In this document: positions 1-10,813 of the stretch, one piece after another
Layout: every line of letters begins with the position of its first letter
Numbering within the stretch: position 1 is the stretch's first letter
Made by a program: the position numbers and the translations under genes
The notes under the pieces: model-generated
What the model was told of the DNA's origin: nothing
The model's database searches: none
What the model saw: only the letters and a program-made list of their open reading frames with translations
NCBI RefSeq assembly: GCF_000090795.2
Contig: NW_003546420.1
Span: 21,542-85,541, forward strand
Origin: Amphimedon queenslandica
Lineage: Eukaryota; Porifera; Demospongiae; Haplosclerida; Niphatidae
Length of the DNA: 64,000 nt
Reading direction: 5' to 3'

Positions 1-3
1 TAG

Positions 4-63
4 CTCAAGAACAAAATGAGTCTCTCAGAGGGGGAAAAGATGGTATTTCTAGTTAAAGAGTGA
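4..63 (+). CDS. possible terminal exon of an upstream gene (partial)
   Basis: The window opens with TAG followed by 19 open codons (LKNKMSLSEGEKMVFLVKE) and a TGA stop. TAG could be a splice acceptor, making this the last exon of a + strand gene lying to the left. Nothing about the product can be recognised from so few residues. It may equally be chance open sequence. Confidence 0.2.
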   Translation, partial: LKNKMSLSEGEKMVFLVKE

Positions 64-403
64 CGCAGCTACTAACGCATGCATTGATTTACTGAACAAG
101 AAATATTAATAAAAAGCATAAACATTGGTTAATATTGTGTGTGAGTTTTGTTTCCATGAATTGTATTCTCTTGGAGTTATTCAAGAATAAAGCAAGAAAA
201 TCTCAATTTTTTACTCCAAAATCGGTCAAAAAATCCCAACCCTCCTCTGTTTACTTAGCAACAATACAAATGAATGGAGGTTTGCCCACGCCCACGCTTT
301 CGTTTCCAATCCCTTTCATTTACTCTATTATCTATGGATTACTCTAGATCTACTCCAATATACCGGACAAAATAATATTGGAATAAAAGCTCAGGCTCAA
401 GGA
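64..403. other. intergenic, upstream of the phosphotransferase gene
   Basis: AT-rich spacer. It holds a short open frame of 70 codons at 135-347 with no recognisable protein features, judged non-coding. A GC-rich patch (cccacgcccacgc, about 285-297) may belong to the promoter of the next gene. Nothing else is seen. Confidence 0.4.
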
Positions 404-1876
404 ATGGTATTCTTTGATCCTGGCCTCTCTCCTGCTCACCTCCGGGGGCTAAAGGATCACAAGTACACAGCAGAAGGTACTTCCATCACTGAAGTGTATC
501 TTCAACCGTTTTGGCGTTGGTCTGTCACACAACTTCCTCTCTGGCTAGCCCCAAACCTCATCACTTTCACTGGTTTAGTCATAAACACTGTCACCTGCCT
601 GGCTGTTATACTCTCTGACCTCAACTGTGAAGGAAAGGTATTCACTAGTAATAATAATAATAATAACAGTTAATGCATGTAGTGTACATTAGTAATGATA
701 CTGATATTCATAGGCCCCACCTATCCTCTACTTGTTATCTGGTATTGGTACATTTGTGTATCAAACACTTGATGGAGTTGACGGTAAACAGGCCAGAAGA
801 ACTGGCACTAATAACCCACTGGGGGAAATGTTTGATCATGGGTGTGACACATTCTCTACTTTCCTCCTGGCACTCACTGGGGCCAGTGCTGGCTCACTCC
901 ATCAATATCCTTATATCCTGATTGCTTACGTCTTTATAATGGAGTTCCTTAATTATGCTTACCACTGGCAAACTTATGTTAGCGGCTGTCTCTATTTTAA
1001 AAAGTAAGAAACTAATAATAATGAAGTTATTATTATTATCAATAGGATTGACTGTACAGAGGCACAGTTCTGTCATATTGGAGTTATGGTTGCTGTCTTT
1101 ATATTTGGAACCAGTGTGTGGGACTACACTGTAGGTTTATTTATTATCATTAGTGACCTTGATCATTATTTATAGTTGCCATGGTTTGGCATCCCATTGA
1201 AGTTCATCTTAGCTGGGTCTGTCATTTGCTCCAGTTTGATGAACCTTGCCAGTGCATTTTATATTATTCTAAGTAAAGGAGTGGGGAAGAATGGAGCCAC
1301 TGTTGCTGTAAGTTTAACCATTATTCAATACTTGTTACTGTCGTTGCTTTTAGGATACTAGTGTTCTATCTCCAATAATTCCATCTGGTATTGTTCTATA
1401 TTGCTCTGTTTTCTATTGCGTCTATTCTCCATCCTTTATTATGACAAGACACGCAATGTTAGTTTTTGCAGCTTTGGCTCTTCCTTTTGTGAAACTAATC
1501 TTGTTAATGATGGTAAGTGTCCTTCTATCAAGTAATGGCCTCATTATCAATCAAAGGTGGCTGGTATGTGCAAGACTCCACTCCCATTGTTTGATATTGT
1601 ATTGATTGGTCCCATTCTAACTGTGGTCAATATACTGCTGGGAGTCCTCATACCTGAGACACTTCTCTTGATAGTAGTAGCTGTGAGTTGTATATCAATT
1701 ATTGTTACATTATGGTCTCTCTCTCCTCTCAGATATTCAATCTTTATGATGTTGTTTATTATTGTATTGTAGTGGTTAGACAGGTCTGTACATACCTTGA
1801 GATTAGCTGTTTCACAATACCAACGATACATCAAACCACACCTACTTCCTCTGTCACACCCACAACTCAGTCCTCA

Positions 1877-1909
<33 letters not shown>

Positions 1910-1912
1910 TAA
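404..1912 (+). CDS. CEPT1: choline/ethanolamine phosphotransferase (CDP-alcohol phosphotransferase)
   Basis: Seven exons (404-637, 714-1003, 1046-1130, 1176-1307, 1354-1512, 1557-1682, 1733-1912) join in frame to 401 residues, close to the size of human CEPT1/CHPT1. The family signature DGx2ARx8Gx3Dx3D is intact in exon 2 (DGKQARRTG ... DHGCD, about residues 101-123), followed by the conserved HWQTYVSG and later GVGKNG. Several hydrophobic stretches fit a polytopic ER/Golgi enzyme. The family transfers phosphocholine or phosphoethanolamine from the CDP-alcohol to diacylglycerol, the last Kennedy-pathway step; choline versus ethanolamine preference cannot be told here. The C-terminus ends in a run of about 11 Asn encoded by an AAT microsatellite. 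The start is the first ATG before the conserved N-terminal PxLxxHLRxLKxHKY segment. It converges on SYCP3. Confidence 0.92.
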
Positions 1913-2088
1913 TGATTGTTATTATTTTTGTCTTGACGTGACTGACACACACAATTTATAATATAGGATATTAATTTTGTTGAATATTTGATTAACACAG
2001 TTATTGAATATAATGATGTCTTCCTAAGTATTACTCCATTAGTAGTTATTGGTAGTTATTAATGGTTATTAATGGTTATTAATGGTAT

Positions 2089-3009
2089 TTATTCCTCTCC
2101 CATACTGGCCAGTAGTTTAGTGAGTGAATTCTTTACAGTAGACATCTCGTGTTGCTGTGACTCCATCATTACTTTCTTTCTAAGTTGGGCCATTTCCTCT
2201 TTCATTTCATCATGAATTGAACTCAACTGCTTATCATGAGTTTCTTGTAACTGATCAATACTCTATACCAGTGTGTATGTAACGTCATGTGTCAGCCATT
2301 ATTATGATACCTTTGCAAATTCATCTTTAAGTTGCTTCATTGTTTTGTATTTCTGTAACATGGCCAGTCTTTGTTGTCGTGACTGTGTTTGAAATTGTTT
2401 CATTACTAGAGACAGTTTCTCCTCTCCCTCTTTCATTTTACCCAAATCCTCCTCCCACTGGCCCAGGATAACATCAACCTGCTTTGTATAACTATTAAGC
2501 ACTACCTGCCTATAAATAGTAACACATAAGTAGTACTATACTGGTATTCAGTCTATAAATAGTAACACTTTACCTGTCTGCAGATTGTTTGGTGTTAACT
2601 TCTTTCATTTTCCTTTTGCTGTATTCCAAAGATTCTTTAGTGAATGTTTCTATTTTTCTCTTTTTGTTCTGAATTGTTTTTGTAAAGTTAGCACCAAAGC
2701 CAACCAATAACTTTTCAACGTCACTAAATAATAATGAAATAGATTTACAATAATAATAATGAGGATAGCTGTTACTCTGATGTGCTGCTGGCCTCGTCCA
2801 GTATGGCACTCTCTCCTTTCCTTTTCTTTCCATGACTAGTACTCCCACTGTTAGAGGCTAGAAACAAATACATCATTACTATCAGTTTATATAACATAAT
2901 GTATACCAGTTTTGTTGTCATGGTAAAGGGTAAGTTCAACATCTTCTTCTTTCTCTTCAAGGCTAGTTCTTCTCCGAGACATTTTTCCTTTGCTTAAATC
3001 TCCTGGCAT
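2089..3009 (-). CDS. SYCP3: synaptonemal complex protein 3 (Cor1/SYCP3 domain)
   Basis: Exons on the minus strand (about 2980-2907, 2857-2776, 2723-2574, 2505-2311, 2262-2089) join to a small, charged, coiled-coil protein. The Cor1 core is clear: VEKLLVGFGANFTKTIQ, then a basic KKRKIETFTKESLEYSKRK stretch, a heptad-rich middle with GQWEEDLGKM, and a tail reading KKVMMESQQHE ahead of the stop. These correspond to blocks of vertebrate SYCP3, which forms filaments along meiotic chromosome axes and compacts DNA loops. Two in-frame ATGs are possible (3009 and 2982), and an extra 5' exon cannot be excluded. It is divergent from the ZDHHC17-type gene with a spacer of about 127 bp and converges on the CEPT1 gene. 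Confidence 0.88.
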
Positions 3010-3135
3010 ATCCTTAAAAACTCCTTCTTCTTCTTTAATGACTCCTTCTCTCTCACTTACCCTCAACTCACAGCTGCTAATTAATTTAAATTACCCGCCC
3101 TTTGGTTTATTAAGCATGCGCAGTAGAAGTTCAAA
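3010..3135. promoter_or_regulatory. divergent promoter between SYCP3 and ZDHHC17-type gene
   Basis: Only about 127 bp separate the two start codons, so both promoters must overlap here. It contains GCATGCGCAG at 3114-3123, which resembles an NRF1 half-site (established motif GCGCATGCGC), 13 bp upstream of the ZDHHC17-type ATG. The motif assignment is inference from sequence alone. Confidence 0.5.
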
Positions 3136-6124
3136 ATGGAGGATGAATTGGAAGATATTCCACTGAGCAGTGGAGATGAAGGAATGGACGCTGAGAGTGT
3201 AAGTTCCTTTTATTAATGGTCTCTCTCTATTGGATCCTATTGTTAGCAGGGCAGGGAAGGAGAAGGAACTAGGACCTACAAACACACTGTGGATCCTCCT
3301 AGAAATATCAGTTAGTCCAAGAGTAGATATGTAATAATCTACTCTTGGTTAGTCTGTTATCATTTTTGATTATTTATTTATTTATTTATTTATTTATGAT
3401 TAGGGAAGAGCCCATCTTCCTTTAGTATTATAGAAGCAGCACAATACGGTCATCTTGAAAAGTGTCGTCAGTTGGTGGAGGAGGAAGGAGTTAATGTTAG
3501 ACTGGGAGACAGTGAGGGGATCACTCCTCTCCACTGGGCGGCCATTAACAATAGATTCGCTGTAGCAAGGTGGGCATTAATTAGAAACAATGTATATTAG
3601 TATTTTCTGTAGTTATTTTATCCAAAAAGGAGCTAACGTCAATGCTGTAGGTGGGGAATTACTGTCCGCTCCCATTCATTGGGCCACTAGGTCAGTGTAG
3701 ACTAGACTAGTGTATTAATATTAATATAATCATGATTATTAATAATGAATGTATCGTTATGATGCATCTGCAGACAAGGACACCTGGGTATGGTTGTATT
3801 GTTAATGAGATATGGCGCTAATCCTGAAATATTGGATAAAGAAGGTACGTTAATTAATGAATGATATAATTAATTAATGAGTTTACAGGTTTAAATTGTC
3901 TCCACATATCAGCTCAGTTTGGATTCACTGCAATCACTGCCTACTACGTGACTCACCCCCGCTTCCCCATTGTGAGTTAGTTTACTGGAATATACTGAGT
4001 TATACTGATATTAGAATATTGACTCAGTGGATGCTGAGGGTCGTACTGCATTGATGCTCTCAAGTTTAAGATCATACAAGTTAAGAGTTATTAATTGTAT
4101 TTGTTGTTTTTGATTATATATTTTCAGTTTCGATCCAACTAGACTATTAATATCACTAGGAGCTTCATTGTCAGTTACTGACAAACAACAGAATACCGGT
4201 AATTATTAATTAATTATTAATTATATTTATTATTTATTAATAGCTCTTCATCATGCTGCTGAGTCAGCTAATTATTTTGCAGTTAAAGAATTGACAAGAA
4301 CAGCTGCTCCAATTAGCTCACAAAATAACGAAGTACCTTTATTATTATTATTATTATTGTTCATTTATTTTTTTTTTTTATTTATTAATAGGGTAAGACT
4401 CCTTATGATTTAGCAGTGAGCAGTCAAAGTAAGCCGATTATTGAAATGATTCACACGGAGAGGAAGAGAAGGGAACCCAATGGTGTCCTTGATATACTGA
4501 CAGGGAATAAAGTAATGATGATCAATGAGCTACCTGACCTCTACTGTATCCTTCATGTGTAGAGGCTGGCCTGGTGGCTCATGCTCCTCTTCCCAGGAGT
4601 ACTGGTTGGCCTGATGGGCTACCTTGGGGTCATATGCCCCAACTGGTGGTCTTACATCATATCTACCTCGATATGTTCATGGATAGTCAAGCAGTTTGTA
4701 TTGTAAGCAGCAGATATACTGTTGTTGTTTATTGTTGTTGTTTATTGTTGTTGTTTATTGTTGCTATAGGTTATATCTTCCAGTAAGTCCTGAGGACCAT
4801 CCCATGGCTCTTGGGTTGGTTTGGGGTACAAAGTTTTGGCTTTATGTCACTGTCTTTAGTTACTTTATACCTTGTAATGGCTCCATATTTTAACACATTA
4901 ATTTACCACCTCCACCTCTCTCTCTCTCTCACTTTCAGATGGTGTTGTTGATCGCTGGTTTGTTCTGCTGATTCTTTCAGTTGTCATGTTTTATGTATTC
5001 TTTAAAACATGGCGCTCTGACCCAGGCTACCTACCAATGATGAACAATAAAGAGGAAGAATTCAGAGTATGTTATATAGAGTCTACTGTAACCAATCACT
5101 CTCTTTATACAGACTATATTCTCTTTATGTGAAGAAGGAAAGTTTAATCCTTCAACATTTTGCACTTCCTGTCTGGTAAGTGTATTATCATCATTAATGT
5201 TGCTATGTTATTGGTACAGGTAAGGCGACCAATCAGATCGAAGCATTGTCCAGCCTGCAGGAGGTGTGTAGCAAGATTTGATCATCATTGTCCGTGGGTG
5301 GATAATTGTATTGGTGGGTGTGGCCTCTTCTTCTTGTTGTTGTTTATTGTTGTTGTTTAGGATTAAAGAATCATAAGATGTTTTTAGGATATTTAGTTTG
5401 TCTATTATCAATGTTAATATGGAACCTCACTGCATCACTACGCTGTTAGTTAATTAATAGTTGTTAATGGTTATTAATAGTTATTAATGGTTATTATTTT
5501 AGATGTGTATCATTTCTTTCCTGCTGATCCATCTCAGAATGTTGTAATGAGGACGTGGCACTACATTGTCTCTGATCCATGGATTGGGTACATCCTAATC
5601 ATGACACTCTTCCACTTCACCTGGGTATACCTACTCCTGGTTAGCCAGTTGTTTCAGGTACGTCCACCTGCTAATATAGTCAGTTATTGTTCTGCAGTTA
5701 TTCTGTCAGGGCATGACTACCAATGAGAAGAGGAATGCTCACAGATATGAGCACTTTCTTAAACTCGGAGGGCTCAGTCCATTTCAGTTAGTAGTACATC
5801 TCTCATTATTAATCTTGTTATCTTTCTTCTAGTCGAGGTGCTTGTGTCAATTGTGCTGATTTCTTTGGGTTTACATGTTGCAATGCTAAGGATAGAGTGG
5901 ACTGGACCAGAACTTACGACATACCAAAGCATCAGAATCCATTTGTGACTGATCCTCCTGAGGAACCAGCCCCCAAACCAAAGATACCTCTGCCCTACTC
6001 TTCCTCAAGTCAAGCTTCTAATTTCTCGTACAGCAGTGACAGTGAATCAGGTTATACCAATGGGCCCAGTCCTGCCCCTCGTCAAACTGAACTGGAACTG
6101 ACTGAACCTTTGATACAATCATAA
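3136..6124 (+). CDS. ZDHHC17: ankyrin-repeat DHHC palmitoyltransferase (HIP14 type)
   Basis: A multi-exon gene starting with [18 protein letters not shown] and ending ELTEPLIQS. The N-terminal half is a string of ankyrin repeats (exons about 3400-4470; motifs [42 protein letters not shown]). Transmembrane segments follow ([36 protein letters not shown]), then the zinc-binding catalytic domain at 5221-5310 with HCPACRRC...[12 protein letters not shown], and two more membrane helices. In the zDHHC17/13 family the DHHC cysteine carries the acyl intermediate and the ankyrin domain recruits substrates such as SNAP25 and huntingtin. The catalytic Cys and His are present. Introns are short, many holding AT repeats. 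Assignment to ZDHHC17 rather than ZDHHC13 is not resolved. Confidence 0.9.
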
Positions 6125-6255
6125 ATGAATCAGCCGTTGGGTGGGTGGGTTTAGGAGCATGGCTTGTTTGTATAAGCAAGAAGTAATAATTGTGTTTATT
6201 TTTTGTGATACTAATGATTATTATTATTCATTTTATAATAAATAATTAATATTCA

Positions 6256-7483
6256 TTAACTGGCCCCTCCTCCTCCTCCTCCCATTGACATTAAGAACTG
6301 AAGACCAACGAATCCAATCACAAGATGCAGCCACTAATAGTGGGTGTGGTTACTTATAATGAATATAATTATACTAATTAACATACGTATTTCTGTAAGA
6401 ATGATCTATTGTCTTCGTTATCTTTCTTGGCTTTCTCAGCTTCTTCTCTTTGAAGATACGACTGGACGTTAGGACTAGCAGCAATACAATATTAATCATT
6501 AATTATCATTATTAATGTACATACACTGCTCCTGTTTTACTGACAGTATATTGAACTGTGGTTGTGAAGAACTAACAAGAAACGAATTAATGATGTATAT
6601 ACACATTACTGTATCTCTCTCTTACTGATCTCCCTTGTACATCATTACAGGTCAAACCAGTTTCTAAAACTGGATTAACTGGGCTAACAGAGACGCTAAT
6701 AATACCACCTGATAATAATAATAATAATAATAGTGAATTTAATTAATATAACCTTGTCCATCTCCATGAATTGTGATTATATCTTTTAAAGAACTTTTTA
6801 ATAAACCACACTAATGAATTAATAACCACTCGGTAATAACTATTAATAACTTACTGCACTTGTTAATGACATCACATAATCAGCTTCACCTTCATTAACA
6901 TTAGTTATATTATTTTTAATTCTAATATAATAATAATCATTACTAAGAGCCGCTTTCTATATAATAGAAACAATATGGTATGTGCACTTTAAATAGAAAT
7001 ACCTCAAAAAGGCTGCTGTCTTCATCAGTTAAAGTGTCTTGAGAGAGAGAGGGAGAGAGAGAAGAGGAACTGGATCTAAACGTTAGAGTACCTCGTACTT
7101 TAAACACTCCTCCTGAAATAATAACAATAATAGTAACAGGAACAACTGCAGGTATAATCATGGAGGGAAAGTTGCTACATTTTGAAATATTGATAGGGTT
7201 TAATTTAGCAAAATTGCGGTCTCCTCCAAAATTATCAGCAATAGAATGAAACGTATCAATTACCTGATCCAATGGAGTGTTCAAGATCCAATGAATGAAT
7301 TAAACCAGTGTCTAAGGCTCCACCCACTTCATTAACAACAGGAGCTCGACCCTGTTATTACTCACTATTAATAGTCATTATAAATTATTTTCTCACTTTT
7401 TCTTTAACAACTTTCTTTCCAGCTCCATCTCCAGGCCTCAGGGAACACAGGAAAAGAACAAAAAGAACAAGAAAACATTTCAT
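6256..7483 (-). CDS. EMC10: ER membrane protein complex subunit 10
   Basis: The minus-strand product begins MKCFLVLFVLFLCSLRPGDG, a signal peptide, and ends with a membrane helix and tail reading GLQFLMSMGGGGGGAS. In between are conserved EMC10 blocks: LEHSIGS, a VRGTLTF strand, LSNDYYYIRIK, and the juxtamembrane SPNVQSYLQREEAEKAK followed by NRSFLQKY. Human EMC10 has the equivalent order and also ends in a Gly-rich tail. EMC10 is a lumenal-facing subunit of the ER membrane protein complex, which inserts tail-anchored and polytopic proteins. The gene is split by several short introns carrying AT repeats. It converges on the ZDHHC17-type gene (gap about 131 bp) and is head to head with ILRUN. 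Confidence 0.85.
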
Positions 7484-7639
7484 ACTCAGAACACTGCGAG
7501 GAACAATGGCAGTTTATAATGTACCATATGCACGGAATCCACGGATTTGCTTTTAAAAGATTACGGAAATTTTCGGGTTAGTTTGCAGGACAAAAGGGCA
7601 GGGCTGGTAGTGGGTGTGGCTACTAAGGAGACGCTCTTA
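7484..7639. promoter_or_regulatory. divergent promoter between EMC10 and ILRUN
   Basis: The start codons lie about 157 bp apart on opposite strands. The spacer includes a copy of the dispersed GTGGGTGTGGCTAC (CACCC-box-like) sequence at about 7609-7622, just ahead of the ILRUN ATG. No TATA box is evident. Confidence 0.45.
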
Positions 7640-10307
7640 ATGGCTGAAGGTGGAGGAGATTGTGTTGGTGATCTTCTCTCCCAGTTCCGTTGTCTGGGGA
7701 CTACAGACCGTGAAGTATTGATAAAGGAGCTTCATTCTATACTGGGGGGAACTGTCACCAGAGACCAATGTATCTTTGTACTGGAAATGACTAGTTGGTA
7801 AGGTGTTATAGACTAGGGTTTATAATTGATACAGCATATATGAGGTCTGAGCTGATTCTAATCAAGTGTAGACATTTTACAAATTTTAATGGTTTATCCA
7901 AAATCAGACCAATGTCCTTTTACTATACATGTAGTATATACAGGGATTTGGGTGAAATTTTACCAGAATTGAAAATGAGATAATTCCTCACATTTATTAC
8001 ATTTTCTGGTACATATTGATGCCCTTATGCTGTGTAGAAAGTTTGAACTGATTCCGACTTCAATTTTTCAAGTTACGGCCAATTTAAAAAAACGTCAAAA
8101 TTCTGGAAAAATCTCTGTACTATAGCCCATGGTTTTTTCCAAAAAATGGCTCCAAAATCACCCCTAATTTTTATTACATTTTCTGATACATATTGATGCC
8201 CTTATGCTGTGTAGAAAGTTTGAACTGATTCCGACTTCAATTTTTCAAGTTACGGCCAATTTAAAAAAACATCGAAATTCTGAAAAAATCCCTGTACTAT
8301 AGCCCATGGTTTTTTCCAAAAAATGGCTCCGAAATCATCCCTAATTTTTATTACATTTTCTGATGCATATTGATGCCCTTATGCTGTGTAGAAAGTTTGA
8401 ACTGATTCCGACTTCAATTTTTCAAGTTACGGCCAATTTAAAAAAACATCAAAATTCTGAAAAAATCCCTGTACTATAGCCCATGGTTTTTTCCAAAAAA
8501 TGGCTCCGAAATCACCCCAAATTTTTATTACATTTTCTGATACATATTGATGCCCTTATGCTGTGTAGAAAGTTTGAAATGATTTCGACTTGAATTTTTC
8601 AAGTTATGGCCAATTTAAAGAAACATCAAAATTCTGAAAAAATCCCTGTACTATAGCCCATGGTTTTTTCCAAAAAATGGCTCCGAAATCATCCCTAATT
8701 TTTATTACATTTTCTGATGCATATTGATGCCCTTATGCTGTGTAGAAAGTTTGAACTGATTCCGACTTCAATTTTTCAAGTTACGGCCAATTTAAAAAAA
8801 CATCAAAATTCTGAAAAAATCCCTGTACTATAGCCCATGGTTTTTTCCAAAAAATGGCTCCGAAATCACCCCAAATTTTTATTACATTTTCTGATACATA
8901 TTGATGCCCTTATGCTGTGTAGAAAGTTTGAAATGATTTTGACTTGAATTTTTCAAGTTACGGCCATTTTAAGAAAACGTCAAAATTCTGAAAAATCCCT
9001 GTACTATAGTCCATGGTTTTTTCCAAAAAATGGCTCCGAAATCACCCCTAATTTTTATTACATTTTCTGATACATATTGATGCCCTTATGCTATGTAGCA
9101 AGTTTGAGGTGATTCCGACTTGAATTTTTCAAGTTACGGCCAATTTAAAAAACATCGAAATTCTGAAAAAATCCCTGTACTATAGCCCATGGTTTTTTCC
9201 AAAAAATGGCTCCGAAATCATCCCTAATTTTTATTACATTTTCTGATACATATTGATGCCCTTATGCTGTGTAGAAAGTTTGAAATGATTTTGACTTGAA
9301 TTTTTCAAGTTATGGCCATTTTAAGAAAACGTCAAAATTCTGAAAAAATCCCTGTACTATAGCCCATGGTTTTTTCCAAAAAATGGCTCCGAAATCACCC
9401 CAAATTTTTATTGCATTTTCTGATACATATTGATGCCCTTATGCTCTAGAAAGTTTGAACTGATTCTAATCACATTTGAACATTTTACAAATCTTTAAAG
9501 TTTCTCCAAAATCTGACCAAATAGTACAAAGACTTTAGTAAAATTTTTCCAAAAATGACTATGAGATACTTTAACATTTTTGCATAATTATGTTCAATTT
9601 TTCAATTTTTTAGGAATTTACAGGTAATGGACTATTATCCTTATTATAAATTAGTGAATAATTAATGTGCTTAGAGTGCTGTTGGAGCCTATTATGATTA
9701 CTTGAGTCGTCCTTCATTACTGGATATGAACATTGAGGGATCTCTCATTGATCCTCCTGGACCAATCACCACTGGAAAACAATTCTACTGTGTATGGACA
9801 GTTATTAATACTGGTTAGTTAACTATTGGTAGTTATTAATGATTGCTTTTAGGTACAGATTCATGGCCTTCTGGTGTACGGCTAGTGCATTCCTGTGGTC
9901 ATCAGTTTGAAGGTATTTTCGAAGGACCTATTGACAGCCTGAGACCAAAGGAAAAGCGTCCAATAACAGTAGCACTGAAGGCTCCTCCTGTCCCTGGGGA
10001 GTATAAAGCAGAATGGAGACTAGTGGATTTGGAGGGAAGATACTTTGGAGGTACAGCTGTATCTTTAAGTATTTTATTAATGAATTAATGGCATCTTCTA
10101 ATGTACATTGTAGAAGTATTGAGGTTAGAGTTACTAGTGACTGATTTGAATGGAGTTGCTTCTTTAACTGAACAATTATCAGTACTGAACACAACAGGGA
10201 CTGGATCGATTGGTGGAGTGCATAATGTTATATCAACTGGTGATGATGTCATTAATAGTAATGATAATTGGAATGAAGGAGGAGGAGGAGGAGGTGAAAT
10301 GAATTGA
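7640..10307 (+). CDS. ILRUN: ILRUN: UBA-like and NBR1-type FW domain protein
   Basis: Five exons (7640-7797, 9614-9623, 9675-9813, 9853-10050, 10114-10307) join in frame to 232 residues. The N-terminal UBA-like part (LSQFRCLGTTDREVLIKEL, then LEMTSWNLQSAVGAYYDY) aligns block by block with human ILRUN/C6orf106. The four-tryptophan FW domain follows (FYCVWTVINTGTDSWPSGVRL, PGEYKAEWRL, RYFG). In human cells ILRUN dampens IRF3- and NF-kB-dependent transcription via CBP/p300; function here is by homology only. Exon 2 is only 10 nt and supplies codons for W/N/L/Q. The 1.8-kb intron 1 is mostly 177-bp tandem repeats, the largest intron recognised near here. The C-terminal region is shorter than human and ends in a Gly-rich stretch. 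Confidence 0.9.
7980..9465 (+). repeat. 177-bp tandem repeat array (about nine copies) in ILRUN intron 1
   Basis: The anchor TGTGTAGAAAG recurs at 8031, 8208, 8385, 8562, 8739, 8916, 9092 (variant), 9268 and 9445 (variant), giving steps of 177, 177, 177, 177, 177, 176, 176 and 177 bp. Each unit contains TTACATTTTCTGATACATAT, a CAATTTTTCAAGTTACGGCC block, and a CTGTACTATAGCCCATGG block followed by a T6/A6 inverted pair. Degenerate flanking copies extend from about 7846 and to about 9600. Adjacent units are nearly identical, implying recent homogenisation. Confidence 0.95.
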
Positions 10308-10813
10308 TGTTTCTTTATTCAGAAGAATATAGTGTAAATATTATTATTATTGCATCACACACATTTTTAAAAATCACATAACCAATTTTTTATTTTCTTT
10401 AATTTTGTTAAAATAATCACTACAAAAGAATACAGTCACATTGTAGCTTCCTATGAATACAAGATACAAGTACATGTATCTTCATGTAAAACAACTTCAG
10501 TTCCTTTATCATTCATAAATGGATGGAGTCTATCTCCACAGAACTCCCTTGCACTGGGCTACCACTGAGATGCTTCCCAATTTTTATTATTAATGTTTCC
10601 TTTGCTTGACATTCAAAGAGAGTAACATCACATCTTACGTTTCTCCTGATTCTACTCGATACTACTCCTTCGTATACACTGTAGATCTTAAATTACCAAT
10701 GAATTAACTTGCACCTTCTCATTGTTGATAGGTGTGGCTCATAATTTTCAAAATGAGCCCCACCTAGATTAAGGTGTGATAGTTTTGGATTCCAGTTAAG
10801 ATAAATAAACACA
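10308..10813. other. intergenic between ILRUN and the mucin-like gene
   Basis: AT-rich spacer of about 500 bp with no credible open frame. It holds ILRUN 3' sequence and, at about 10731-10770, two CACCC-type boxes (GGTGTGGCTC and GCCCCACCT) in opposite orientation 70 bp upstream of the next gene's ATG. Nothing else is recognised. Confidence 0.4.

Noticed and set aside
7980-9465. CRISPR array
   Set aside because: Regular spacing might suggest it, but the whole 177-bp unit is repeated without variable spacers, the setting is an animal intron, and there are no cas genes.
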